Assembly: GCF_014925385.1 (NCBI RefSeq)
Contig: NZ_JACSDK010000020.1
Coordinates: 62,001 to 126,000, forward strand
Origin: Pelagibius marinus
GTDB taxonomy: Bacteria; Pseudomonadota; Alphaproteobacteria; Kiloniellales; Kiloniellaceae
Direction of reading: 5' to 3'
Length of the DNA: 64,000 nt
Position numbers and translations under genes: made by a program. Under the pieces are notes generated by a model. That model searched no databases. It saw nothing but the letters and a program-made list of their open reading frames with translations, and was not told the origin of the DNA. Below are positions 32,813-40,417 of this stretch, piece after piece; positions within the stretch are counted from its first letter, which is position 1, and every line of letters begins with the position of its first letter.

Positions 32813-34672
32813 TCAGTTTGGGTTGTCCACACCCGGGATGATGAACACTTTGGTGCTCGGCGGCTGCTGCGGCTTCGTCTGCGGCTGCGGCTGCGGCTGC
32901 TGGGTGCCGGTCGTCTTCGCCCCTCCGATTTCAAACTTGGACTTCGCGCAGAAGCGGTTCGGTTGTCCGGCGGGCTCCTTGCGGCAGACGTAAAGGAGCC
33001 AGCGACGGCTGCCGGCGAGGGCCGCCAGCGGGAAGCTCGCCTGCGAGCCCGTCATCCGCCTGGGAAGCTGGGGCGACTTCTCTTCCTGGTATTGGTTCGG
33101 GGCCACGCCGCGCATGAACGTCAGCACGTAGGTATCCCCCGGCTTGGCGCCCGAGAGGCGGATCTGGCCTCGGCGGGTCCGGCCCTTGGGTGCCAGGATG
33201 GCCAGGTTCGGGTGGATCGCCAAGTCGCCCACAGCCACCTGGGCGTTCTGCTGCGCGGCCTGCGGGCTCTGGCCCCACTGCTGGTTGCCGGTCGTCAAAC
33301 CGCCGGGACCACCCTGGACGGCGCCGGTGACTTGCGGCTTCCTGCACTCGAAGTTCACCGACTTCTCCATGGTCTCCAGGATCTTGGCGCCCCCGGCATC
33401 GACGATATCCATGCGGTAGTCGACGCTCTGTTTTCCGGTCTGGTTGCCCTCCCAGGACAGCGCGTGCTCGCCCTGGACGACGATGTCCTTGCCGTCTTTG
33501 GCCTGGAACTGCTCCTGCACCTTGAGCTTGCCGTCGGCGCGGATGATCACGAAGCCGGAGGCTTCGCCACGGCCCTTGAGCACACCCCAGACCTTCGCCT
33601 TGGCCGGGCAGTTGCGTCCGTCGTGCACGACGTTGTCGGCGGTGGCATAGGCCTCAACGGACACGGCCTTGGGCGGCAGAACCGTCTTGATGTCGTCGAC
33701 CTGCTCGCTGCAGTCGGACTCGAAGGTCGCCCAGTTGGAAAAGAAGGGATGGCTTTGGCCGACCATGCGGATCTTGCCGCTCTTGTGCTTGGCGCTGATC
33801 GGGAACTTGTGCTTGAAGGTGGTGTTGGCTTCACCGGACGTGGTGACCGTCTTGAGGTCGCTGACGTTACCCTTGTCGTCGACATAGACGAACCTCACCT
33901 CGGTGTTCGGGTCCCTGGTGATGACCGAGCCGTTGAGCTCCAACTCGCAGGTGCCGCGGAGATCCTTCGGCCCCGCCTTGGCCTGCATGTAGGCCCCTTC
34001 GACCTGCGGCGCTGCGACCGGGTCGAGCGCGTCATCGCGCTTGCAGGTGACGCTGAGGGTGTAGAGCGGACCGATCGCGACCGGCGGCGGGTTGACCCGC
34101 TCCGGACCGGTCAACTCCGCATCGACGGTGCCCTCGACGGCAAAGGCGACGGTGCGGTTCTTGGAGAAGATCTCGCTGTTCTTCTTGCCCTGGCTGCGCA
34201 GCTTGTCGGCGTGGATGTTGCAGACCGCAACCACTAAGTCAGCGTATTCCTGACGCTTGATCTCGAAATTGAAGCTCTCGGTGACCGACTTCGGCCGCGG
34301 CACCGAGTAGCTCTTCGAGTAGCCGCTGTCCTTGAAGTGCTCCCAGGACTTGGCCAAGTTTGTACCCTTGAGCGGGCCGAGCATCGGCCAGGCCTCGAAG
34401 CTCTTGACCCGTCCCGTCACCTCAGCGTCGATCTTGACCTGGATCTCGCCGATGATGCTCTGGCTGGAATTGGTAACGTGGGTGTATTCGCTGCCGTTGT
34501 TCTCGACGATGATCGTCGGCACGTTGGTCGACACGACATCCGCCGACTCGGTATCGGCAAGCGCCGGCCAGGCCGTGCAAACCGCGCCCAGAGCGCCGGC
34601 GAAGACAGCAGCCTTAGCAAAATAAGAACGGTTTTGGCGGCAGCGCGCTGCGCTGAGAAGGTCACCAGACAT
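32813..34672 (-). CDS. secreted modular protein, array gene 4 (modules A-B-C-E)
   Basis: A 619-residue exported protein. A signal peptide ends near TAWPALA. Module A: ENNGSEYTHVTNSSQ, CNIHADKLRSQGKKNSEIF, ends VTCKRD. Module B: GTCELELNGSVIT, ends FESDC. Module C: RNCPAKAKVWGVLKGRG, GEHALSWEGN, ends FECRKP. Module D is absent. Module E: LAILAPKGRTRRGQIRLSG, FPLAALAGSRRWLLYVC and FCAKSKFEIGG. A Gln/Pro/Lys linker leads to VFIIPGVDNPN at the end. The ATG at 34672 has AGGAA eight bases upstream. It lies between the two D-containing paralogues, so D was lost here or gained in the flanking copies. Confidence 0.88.
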   Translation of the reverse strand: MSGDLLSAARCRQNRSYFAKAAVFAGALGAVCTAWPALADTESADVVSTNVPTIIVENNGSEYTHVTNSSQSIIGEIQVKIDAEVTGRVKSFEAWPMLGPLKGTNLAKSWEHFKDSGYSKSYSVPRPKSVTESFNFEIKRQEYADLVVAVCNIHADKLRSQGKKNSEIFSKNRTVAFAVEGTVDAELTGPERVNPPPVAIGPLYTLSVTCKRDDALDPVAAPQVEGAYMQAKAGPKDLRGTCELELNGSVITRDPNTEVRFVYVDDKGNVSDLKTVTTSGEANTTFKHKFPISAKHKSGKIRMVGQSHPFFSNWATFESDCSEQVDDIKTVLPPKAVSVEAYATADNVVHDGRNCPAKAKVWGVLKGRGEASGFVIIRADGKLKVQEQFQAKDGKDIVVQGEHALSWEGNQTGKQSVDYRMDIVDAGGAKILETMEKSVNFECRKPQVTGAVQGGPGGLTTGNQQWGQSPQAAQQNAQVAVGDLAIHPNLAILAPKGRTRRGQIRLSGAKPGDTYVLTFMRGVAPNQYQEEKSPQLPRRMTGSQASFPLAALAGSRRWLLYVCRKEPAGQPNRFCAKSKFEIGGAKTTGTQQPQPQPQTKPQQPPSTKVFIIPGVDNPN

Positions 34673-34735
34673 GGCACGGTTCCTGTTCTTGCAGAATGAA
34701 TGGACCCGGCCGCAAAGCCGGGGCGTCAGGCTTTA

Positions 34736-34762
34736 GTCGGGGAGCGCGCCACCGGGGTTCAA
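34736..34762 (-). promoter_or_regulatory. array promoter element of gene 4
   Basis: On the minus strand TTTTGAACC, 16 bases, then CGACTAA, about 64 bases before the gene 4 start. Confidence 0.6.
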
Positions 34763-34811
34763 AACGACAGGGTGAATTCCGCAAGGGAACTACGCCCAAT
34801 GGCTGCCAGAA

Positions 34812-34842
34812 TGAAGCCGTGAAACCGCACAAGCACGATGCA
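34812..34842. repeat. 31-bp dispersed repeat, copy C
   Basis: It matches copy A (24481) at 26 of 31 bases, with GAAACCGCACAAG fully conserved. It lies about 140 bases upstream of gene 4 and 50 bases upstream of its promoter element. The flanking CCGCA...TGCGG forms an inverted repeat. Confidence 0.6.
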
Positions 34843-34901
34843 GCTTTGCGGGGGAATAGGGGATCAGGAATTAACCAATTGATATATATGGGAGATGGGA
34901 G

Positions 34902-34937
34902 CGCGGCGGGCGGCCGCAGTTGCCGCCGCCCGCCGCG
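34902..34937. terminator. GC-rich hairpin after gene 5
   Basis: CGCGGCGGGCGGC (34902-34914) and GCCGCCCGCCGCG (34925-34937) form a perfect 13-bp stem seven bases after the gene 5 stop. There is no T run, so termination strength is uncertain. It is the same cassette as at 28323 and 37433. Confidence 0.5.
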
Positions 34938-34943
34938 GTACCC

Positions 34944-37172
34944 CTAGTTTGCGATGCCGGGGATGACGACCACCGCGGCCGCCGGGTTGGAGGGCGCCTT
35001 GTCCTGCTTGGCGCCGGCCAGCGGGATGCGGAAGTCGGAGGTCTTGCAGGCCGCCGGCCCCTGCCCCAGCGGGCAGACCCGAAGCTGCCAGGCGCGCCCG
35101 CCGGTCAGGGCGGCCAGCGGGAAGCTGGCGTTCATGCCCTTCATCTGCTTGGGCAGCTGGGCGGCGCTGACCTGGGTGGTCTTGCCGCCGGACTTGCGGA
35201 AGAAGGTCAGCTTGTAGGTCTGCGTCGGCTTGCCGCCGGACAGGCGGATCTCGCCTTTGCGCACCCGGCCCTTCGGCGCCATGATCGACAGCGGCAGGGC
35301 CTGCGGCTGGACCAGCATGCCGGTCGCGGTCTGCTGCGAGGCCTGGCCCGGCTGCGTGGTGCCGATCTCGCCGCCGCCGGCAGCGAGACCCGACGTCGAG
35401 ACCTTCTCGCAGGCGAAGTTCTCCGTCTTCTCCACGGTCTTCACCAGGTGGCCGTGCTGGTTGATGAACTTCAGGGTGAAGTTCATGGTCTGCTCGGTCT
35501 TCGCCGTGTTCCAGGAGAACTCGTGCTCGGCGTCGTAGTTGTGGCCCCAGTTGGCCTCCAGCTCGACGTCGTGCTCGGCGAGGAGGGAGCCGCTGGCGTA
35601 GAGCACGGCCGTGCCCGTCAAGGGCTGGTCGTCGCTCGTCACGTTGCCGTGCAGACGCACTCTCTCCGGGCAGATCCATCCGGGCAGCTTCTTCTGGCCC
35701 AGGGTGGACAGCGACAGGGTAACGGACTTCGGCAGGTTGTCGTTGCTGGCAATGCCGCCCGGCGCGTTGTCGAACTGGGCGTTTACCTCCGGCTCCTTGC
35801 ACTCGAAGTTAGCCGCGGCCTCGATGTGATCGACCAGATCGCCGACCGCGTTGGTGACGTTCATGCGGTAGGGCACGTTCTGCTGGCCGGTCTGATTGCC
35901 CTCCCAGGACAGCGTGTGCTCGCCCTGGATGACGATCTGCTGGCCGTCTTCGGCCTCGTACTGCTTCAGCACCTTCAGCTTGTTGTCGGCAAAGATCGCG
36001 ACGGCGCCGGAGGCGTCACCACGCCCCTGAAGGATACCCCAGATCTTCACCGTGGTCGGGCAGACGCGGCCGCGGTACAGGATCGTGTCGGCGGTGGCGA
36101 TGCCTTCCAGGTGCGTCGCCTTGGGCGGCAGAACAGCCGCAAGGTCCTGTGCCGACGAGCCGCAATCAACCTCGTAGTCCCGCCAGGGGGAGCTGAAATT
36201 CTCTCCGACGCCGATGATGCGGACCTGCCCGCTCTTCGTGCCGCCGGCAGGCAGAGAATAGTCGAAGGCGTACTGCCCGAAACCATTGCTGTCGGTGATA
36301 ACCGACTTCACGTCACTTTTCTGGCCGTCGTTGCTTTCGAAACGGAACTTGACGTGGTCTTCCGGCTCCACCGTTTCGAGGCCTACCTGCAGGTTCATCG
36401 AACAGGCACCACTCAGGCTGTCATGCCCCTTGACGATGAGATTGGCCGCCTTCACGTGCGGCACATTGCGCGTCGGCCCATTGTCGACGGTCGGCAGACG
36501 TGCCGGCCCGGGTTCGCGCTTACAGATCACCGTTACCTTGTGCATAAAACTCCAGCCCCCACCCCCAAGAGCTGCCGTACGATTCTGGCCGGGGCCGGTT
36601 ATGTCGTACTCCAAGGCAGGAAAGAATCCGATCTCCAGCGGACGATCCTGAGAGAAGATCTCCTGATTTGACATGCCACCCTTGCGCAGGTCGGCGGCCT
36701 GGTTTTCGCAGTAAGTCACCAGATGGCTGCCATAGGCGGGAGCGGGAATGCCGAGGGCCACGACTTCTTCAATCGATTTCGGACGGTCCCCCAATGGGAA
36801 AGCTTTCGAGAAGCCAAACCCAGGAAACGCGACCCAGTCCGATCCTTCAGCGCGGAACTTCAGCCACACTTTGTAGCTCTTGACTCTGCCTAAGGTCTCA
36901 GCATCCAGGCTCACAGTCGCGTCGGCCCCAATGAACTGCGTATGGCTTGCCGGCTGCGTATAGTGCTCGCCGTCGCTCTGGATCTCGATGGTCTTCGGCA
37001 ACAAGTTGCTCAGAGTAACGCCTGCTTGATCCGCCATGGCGGTTCCCGTAGCCAGACAGCCGGCAAGAGTCGTCGCGGCTGCGAAGCCGCGCCTGAAGGA
37101 CCGGCGAGCGAAAAGCCGCTCAAAGCCATGGTTCTGGCAGCCCGCAGGGCCGCAGACTTCTAAGTAAGACAT
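34944..37172 (-). CDS. secreted modular protein, array gene 5 (modules A-B-C-D-E)
   Basis: A 742-residue exported protein, the longest of the array, with a long signal region ending near GTAMA. Module A: IQSDGEHYTQPASHTQ, CENQAADLRKGGMSNQEIF, ends VICKRE. Module B: GACSMNLQVGLET, ends YEVDC. Module C: RVCPTTVKIWGILQGRG, GEHTLSWEGN, ends FECKEP. Module D: LPGWICPERVRLHGNV, ELEANWGHNYD, INQHGHLVKTVE, ends FACEK. Module E: IMAPKGRVRKGEIRLSGG, RVCPLGQGPAACK, and the terminal VVVIPGIAN. D and E are almost identical to those of gene 3. GAGGA eight bases before the ATG at 37172 fixes the start; the frame to 37187 begins with TTG. Confidence 0.88.
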   Translation of the reverse strand: MSYLEVCGPAGCQNHGFERLFARRSFRRGFAAATTLAGCLATGTAMADQAGVTLSNLLPKTIEIQSDGEHYTQPASHTQFIGADATVSLDAETLGRVKSYKVWLKFRAEGSDWVAFPGFGFSKAFPLGDRPKSIEEVVALGIPAPAYGSHLVTYCENQAADLRKGGMSNQEIFSQDRPLEIGFFPALEYDITGPGQNRTAALGGGGWSFMHKVTVICKREPGPARLPTVDNGPTRNVPHVKAANLIVKGHDSLSGACSMNLQVGLETVEPEDHVKFRFESNDGQKSDVKSVITDSNGFGQYAFDYSLPAGGTKSGQVRIIGVGENFSSPWRDYEVDCGSSAQDLAAVLPPKATHLEGIATADTILYRGRVCPTTVKIWGILQGRGDASGAVAIFADNKLKVLKQYEAEDGQQIVIQGEHTLSWEGNQTGQQNVPYRMNVTNAVGDLVDHIEAAANFECKEPEVNAQFDNAPGGIASNDNLPKSVTLSLSTLGQKKLPGWICPERVRLHGNVTSDDQPLTGTAVLYASGSLLAEHDVELEANWGHNYDAEHEFSWNTAKTEQTMNFTLKFINQHGHLVKTVEKTENFACEKVSTSGLAAGGGEIGTTQPGQASQQTATGMLVQPQALPLSIMAPKGRVRKGEIRLSGGKPTQTYKLTFFRKSGGKTTQVSAAQLPKQMKGMNASFPLAALTGGRAWQLRVCPLGQGPAACKTSDFRIPLAGAKQDKAPSNPAAAVVVIPGIAN

Positions 37173-37234
37173 TTTCGGTTTCCTCAAATAAACAGGATGG
37201 GGCCCAGCCGCCCGGCCTCGCCCTTCCCCCTTGG

Positions 37235-37261
37235 GTCGCCAGCTTGCGGAATAAGGTTCAA
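37235..37261 (-). promoter_or_regulatory. array promoter element of gene 5
   Basis: On the minus strand TTTTTGAACC, 16 bases, then CGACCCA, about 63 bases before the gene 5 start. It is the outermost element of the array. Confidence 0.6.
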
Positions 37262-37349
37262 AAAGGCGATGCGCCGATGCGAAACCAAATGCGGGTCAAG
37301 GCCCCTTCGTCTTCAACAAGCGCGGGAATACAGGCAAACCGCACCACAC

Positions 37350-37380
37350 TGAACCCGAGAAACCGCACAAGGAAAATGCA
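37350..37380. repeat. 31-bp dispersed repeat, copy B
   Basis: It is identical to copy A at 24481-24511 except for one base (position 9). It lies about 178 bases upstream of gene 5 and is followed by GCATTGCGGG, so CCGCA and TGCGG flank it as an inverted repeat. Confidence 0.7.
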
Positions 37381-37432
37381 GCATTGCGGGCTTTAGGGAC
37401 CAATCGGCCAAAAACCAAAGAAACTCGAGTGA

Positions 37433-37469
37433 GACGGGCGGCCGTAGTCGCCGCCTCCGGCCGCCCGTC
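37433..37469. terminator. GC-rich hairpin after the pirin gene
   Basis: GACGGGCGGCCG (37433-37444) and CGGCCGCCCGTC (37458-37469) form a perfect 12-bp stem. It belongs to the same hairpin type as those after array genes 2 and 5 and may end transcription coming from the pirin gene on the minus strand. Confidence 0.45.
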
Positions 37470-37625
37470 AGCGGAGCGGCACGGAGGAAACGCGCGCCGC
37501 TCCACAAGTGCCACCGGCGTCGCGTTGCGGGCCGATGACGTCTTTATGTCGCGGCGCCCCAACCCCGGGTTCAATACCCAAGTGATTTTTCTTGTCGCTG
37601 TCCGGCGCGGCGCGCCGAGGCCTTC

Positions 37626-38504
37626 TCAGTCTTCCGGCAGGGGCATGACGTCGTCGTCGCCGGGCACCGGCGCGAAGCGCCCTTCCCGCCAGTCCGCCTT
37701 GGCCTGCTCGATCAGCGCCGGATCGGAGGCGACGAAGTTCCACCAGATATGGCGCTTGCCCTCCAGCGGGGCGCCGCCCAGCAGCATGAGCCGGCTGGCC
37801 GGCCCGGCGGTGAGCGCTACCGCCGCCCCTTCCTTCAGGACCGCCATGGTGGCGGGGCCAAAGTCGGCGCCGCCCAGGGTGACGCCGCCGCTGACCACGT
37901 AGACCGCGCGCTCGGCATGGTCGTCCGGCAGTTCCAGCCGCGCCCCGGCGTCCAGCTCGGCGTGCAGATAGAAGAGGTCGGAGAAGGCCGGCACCGGCGA
38001 GACCTCGCCGTAGGCGCGCCCGGCCAGCAGGCGCAGCCGGCTGCCGGCCCCTTCGATGAGCGGCAGGTCCTCCAGCGGGTGGTGGGAAAAGTCCGGCGCT
38101 CCCTGTTCCTCGGCCAACGGCAGGGCGACCCAGGACTGCATGCCGTGCAGCCGCGTCTCCCGCTCCCGCTCGATCTCGCCGCTGCGCTCCGAATGGACGA
38201 TGCCGCGCCCGGCGGTCATGAGGTTCACCGCGCCGGGGCGTATTTCCTGCATATTGCCCAGGCTGTCGCGATGCAGGATCTCGCCGTCGAAGAGGTAGGT
38301 GACGGTGGCCAGGCCGATGTGCGGATGGGGGCGCACGTCGATGCCCTCGCCCGGCGGCAATGCCGTGGGGCCGAACTCGTCGAGGAAGATGAAGGGCCCC
38401 ACCATGCGGCGCTTGGCGAAGGGCAGGATGCGCTTCACGCCGAAGCCGCCGAGATCGCGCGCGCGCGGTTCGATCAGAAGTTCGACAGGACTATTCTCGC
38501 TCAT
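37626..38504 (-). CDS. pirin family protein
   Basis: A 292-residue double beta-barrel (cupin) protein. Iron-binding histidines are visible in VRPHPHIGLATVTYLF and in GRGIVHSE, with a Glu in TRLHGMQSWVALP; this is the standard pirin set. Pirins act as quercetin dioxygenases or as redox-sensitive regulators of protein partners, and the exact activity cannot be told here. The length is normal. It precedes the array on the same strand but is separated by a hairpin and 450 bases, so co-transcription is unlikely. Confidence 0.92.
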   Translation of the reverse strand: MSENSPVELLIEPRARDLGGFGVKRILPFAKRRMVGPFIFLDEFGPTALPPGEGIDVRPHPHIGLATVTYLFDGEILHRDSLGNMQEIRPGAVNLMTAGRGIVHSERSGEIERERETRLHGMQSWVALPLAEEQGAPDFSHHPLEDLPLIEGAGSRLRLLAGRAYGEVSPVPAFSDLFYLHAELDAGARLELPDDHAERAVYVVSGGVTLGGADFGPATMAVLKEGAAVALTAGPASRLMLLGGAPLEGKRHIWWNFVASDPALIEQAKADWREGRFAPVPGDDDVMPLPED

Positions 38505-38534
38505 GGTCGCCCTCCATGCTTTTCCGCGGCGGGC

Positions 38535-38867
38535 TCAACGCGTGGTCTTCAGTAGCCAGGCCTCCCGCAGGGCGAAGGCCGCCGGCACCACCGCCAGGGT
38601 CATCAGCAGCCAGCCGGACCGCAGCGCGCCCAGATGACGCTCGATGATCGAGGTGGCGTAGAACTCGTCGATCACCGGCCGGCCCCAGCTCTCGTAGGAC
38701 AGGGCCGCCACGCCCCAGACGCCCAGGCAGGCGGCACTGGCGGCCAGCGCGGCCAGGCGGATGAGGGAGCGGGCCAAGTCGGCGCTGCCCATGGCCAAGA
38801 CATAGACCGTCATCGCCGTAAAGAACAGAAGGGGCAGCAGCTCCAGGGGTCCGATGTCCGCGCTCAC
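38535..38867 (-). CDS. small integral membrane protein, unknown
   Basis: A 110-residue protein with about three hydrophobic helices (LELLPLLFFTAMTVYVLA, IRLAALAASAACLGVWGVAAL, SGWLLMTLAVVPAAFAL) and a central polar loop (SYESWGRPVIDEFY). No family is recognised. It lies between cinA and the pirin gene on the same strand, 30 bases from the latter. Confidence 0.6.
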   Translation of the reverse strand: MSADIGPLELLPLLFFTAMTVYVLAMGSADLARSLIRLAALAASAACLGVWGVAALSYESWGRPVIDEFYATSIIERHLGALRSGWLLMTLAVVPAAFALREAWLLKTTR

Positions 38868-38906
38868 GGCCGCCGCTCCGGAACACGCGCCCGGCCCGGC
38901 ACGCGC

Positions 38907-39722
38907 TCAGGCGCGCTGCTGGGACGCCGATGCATTTCCGGGGGCCTCCTCCCAAACTCCCTCGACGCCGAGGCTCAGGAGCATGGCGTCCAGCGCCGCG
39001 GCGGCCGCGGCAAGTTCGCTCTCCTCGGTCGAGCGCAGCACCAGGCGGGTCCCGAAGACGCCGTCACGGTTGAAGGGGTAGCTGCCGATCTCGACGTCGG
39101 GGTGGCTGTCCTGCACGGCGGCAAGGCCGTCGGAGACGAAGCTCTCGCCCAGTTCCACCTTCACCGTGCGCGAGCGCAGCGGCTTGCCGCCCACCAGGCT
39201 GTGTTTCAGGCTGTTGAACATGGCCTGCATCACGGCGGGGATGCCGGCCATGACAAAGACGTTCTCCACCCGAAAGCCGGGCGCCTTGCTCACCGGGTTC
39301 TCGATCAAGCTCGCGCCCTCGGGCGTGCGCGCCATGCGCAGCCGCGCCTCGGTCAGCTGCCCCGGCGGATAGTGCGCTTCCAGGATGGCGCGGGCCTCGG
39401 GATTGACGATGAGCGGCAGGCCGAAAGCCTTGGCCACGCAGTCGGCGGTGATGTCGTCGTGGGTCGGCCCGATGCCCCCGGTGGTGAAGACGTAGTCGAA
39501 ACGCCCGCGCACCTGGTTCAGGGTGTCGATGATCACGGTCTCGACATCGGGGATGACCCGCACCTCCATCAGGCGGACGCCAAGCTCGTTCAACCCCTGG
39601 CCGATGTAGGCGAGGTTCTTGTCCTGGGTCCGCCCGGAGAGGATCTCGTTGCCGATGATGAGCAGGCAGGCCGTGACCGCCCTTCCCGCTTTGGGCTCCC
39701 CCGGCGCGGCCTTAGGGGACAT
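38907..39722 (-). CDS. cinA: competence/damage-inducible protein A (MoaB/Mog domain)
   Basis: A 271-residue protein consisting of the N-terminal CinA/MoCF domain. LLIIGNEILSGRTQDKN opens the domain, and FTTGGIGPTHDDITADCVAK is the family signature. A middle region with KAPGFRVENVFVMAGIPAVM follows. The C-terminal nicotinamide-nucleotide amidase domain of full-length CinA is absent, as is common in alphaproteobacteria where PncC is separate. The role may be ADP-ribose pyrophosphatase or a molybdopterin-like binding activity. Confidence 0.88.
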   Translation of the reverse strand: MSPKAAPGEPKAGRAVTACLLIIGNEILSGRTQDKNLAYIGQGLNELGVRLMEVRVIPDVETVIIDTLNQVRGRFDYVFTTGGIGPTHDDITADCVAKAFGLPLIVNPEARAILEAHYPPGQLTEARLRMARTPEGASLIENPVSKAPGFRVENVFVMAGIPAVMQAMFNSLKHSLVGGKPLRSRTVKVELGESFVSDGLAAVQDSHPDVEIGSYPFNRDGVFGTRLVLRSTEESELAAAAAALDAMLLSLGVEGVWEEAPGNASASQQRA

Positions 39723-39727
39723 GAGCG

Positions 39728-40267
39728 TCAGAATTCCAGGCGCGGCAGCACGGTGTCGGCCCGCGCGTAGCCCTTGGATTCCATGCAGGAGGACATCAGC
39801 GAGGCGCGCCGGTTGCGCAGGTCGAACTCGTCGACCCGCTGCTGCAGCGGCGCATAGCGCGAGTCGTTCGACAGCGTGCCGATGCCCGCGTTGCGGTCGT
39901 CGAGGTACTGCGCGTCACGGCGCGTCTGGCCCAGGGCGTAGCGGTAGCAATCCTCGACGTCGGCGCGGTAGGCCTCTTCGTCCTTAGGCGACTGCACGGC
40001 CCAGGTGGTCCCGTCCGGCCCTTCGATGACCACCGGCTCGCCCCCCGACGGGGTCTTGTTCGCGGTCTCCGGCAGCGGCTCGCCCGGCGCCGGCTGCACG
40101 CCGGGGCTCGAGGGCTGGTCCGGATCGGGCGGCGGCAAGGCCGTACCGCTCTGCGCCGCCGGGCTCGCGGACCCGCCGGAACCGCCGGTTTCCGCCGCGC
40201 AGGCCGCCAGCAGCAGGCCCGCCGCGGCAACGACGGAGATGGTCTTCAAACAGGGGTACACAAACAT
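39728..40267 (-). CDS. lipoprotein of unknown function
   Basis: A 179-residue lipoprotein. The signal peptide ISVVAAAGLLLAACAAE contains the lipobox LAAC. A Ser/Gly/Pro-rich linker (residues 27-70) leads to a small charged domain with two cysteines (DCYRYALGQTRRDAQYLDDR and LMSSCMESKGY), probably joined by a disulfide. The ATG at 40267 follows AAGGAA. It is divergent from sfsA, with 150 bases between. The family is not recognised. Confidence 0.75.
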   Translation of the reverse strand: MFVYPCLKTISVVAAAGLLLAACAAETGGSGGSASPAAQSGTALPPPDPDQPSSPGVQPAPGEPLPETANKTPSGGEPVVIEGPDGTTWAVQSPKDEEAYRADVEDCYRYALGQTRRDAQYLDDRNAGIGTLSNDSRYAPLQQRVDEFDLRNRRASLMSSCMESKGYARADTVLPRLEF

Positions 40268-40417
40268 AGGGCAATTCCTTGGGAGAGCAGCCGTCGCAGA
40301 GCGCTGGAACAAGGTTAATGCATTGCAGACTGGCGTTCCCGACGTCAAGTTGCAAGCTTATGGCGACTCGGCCGGCCGGGCCGCCGCCCTTTCAAGACCC
40401 GGAAATAGCTTCCTTCC

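Larger units (their letters stand above)
37173..37625. other. intergenic region upstream of array gene 5
   Basis: About 450 bases with no supported gene. It holds the gene 5 promoter element (37235-37261), copy B of the 31-bp repeat (37350-37380), and a GC-rich hairpin (37433-37469) downstream of the pirin gene. Small frames here overlap these elements and are not convincing. Confidence 0.5.
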
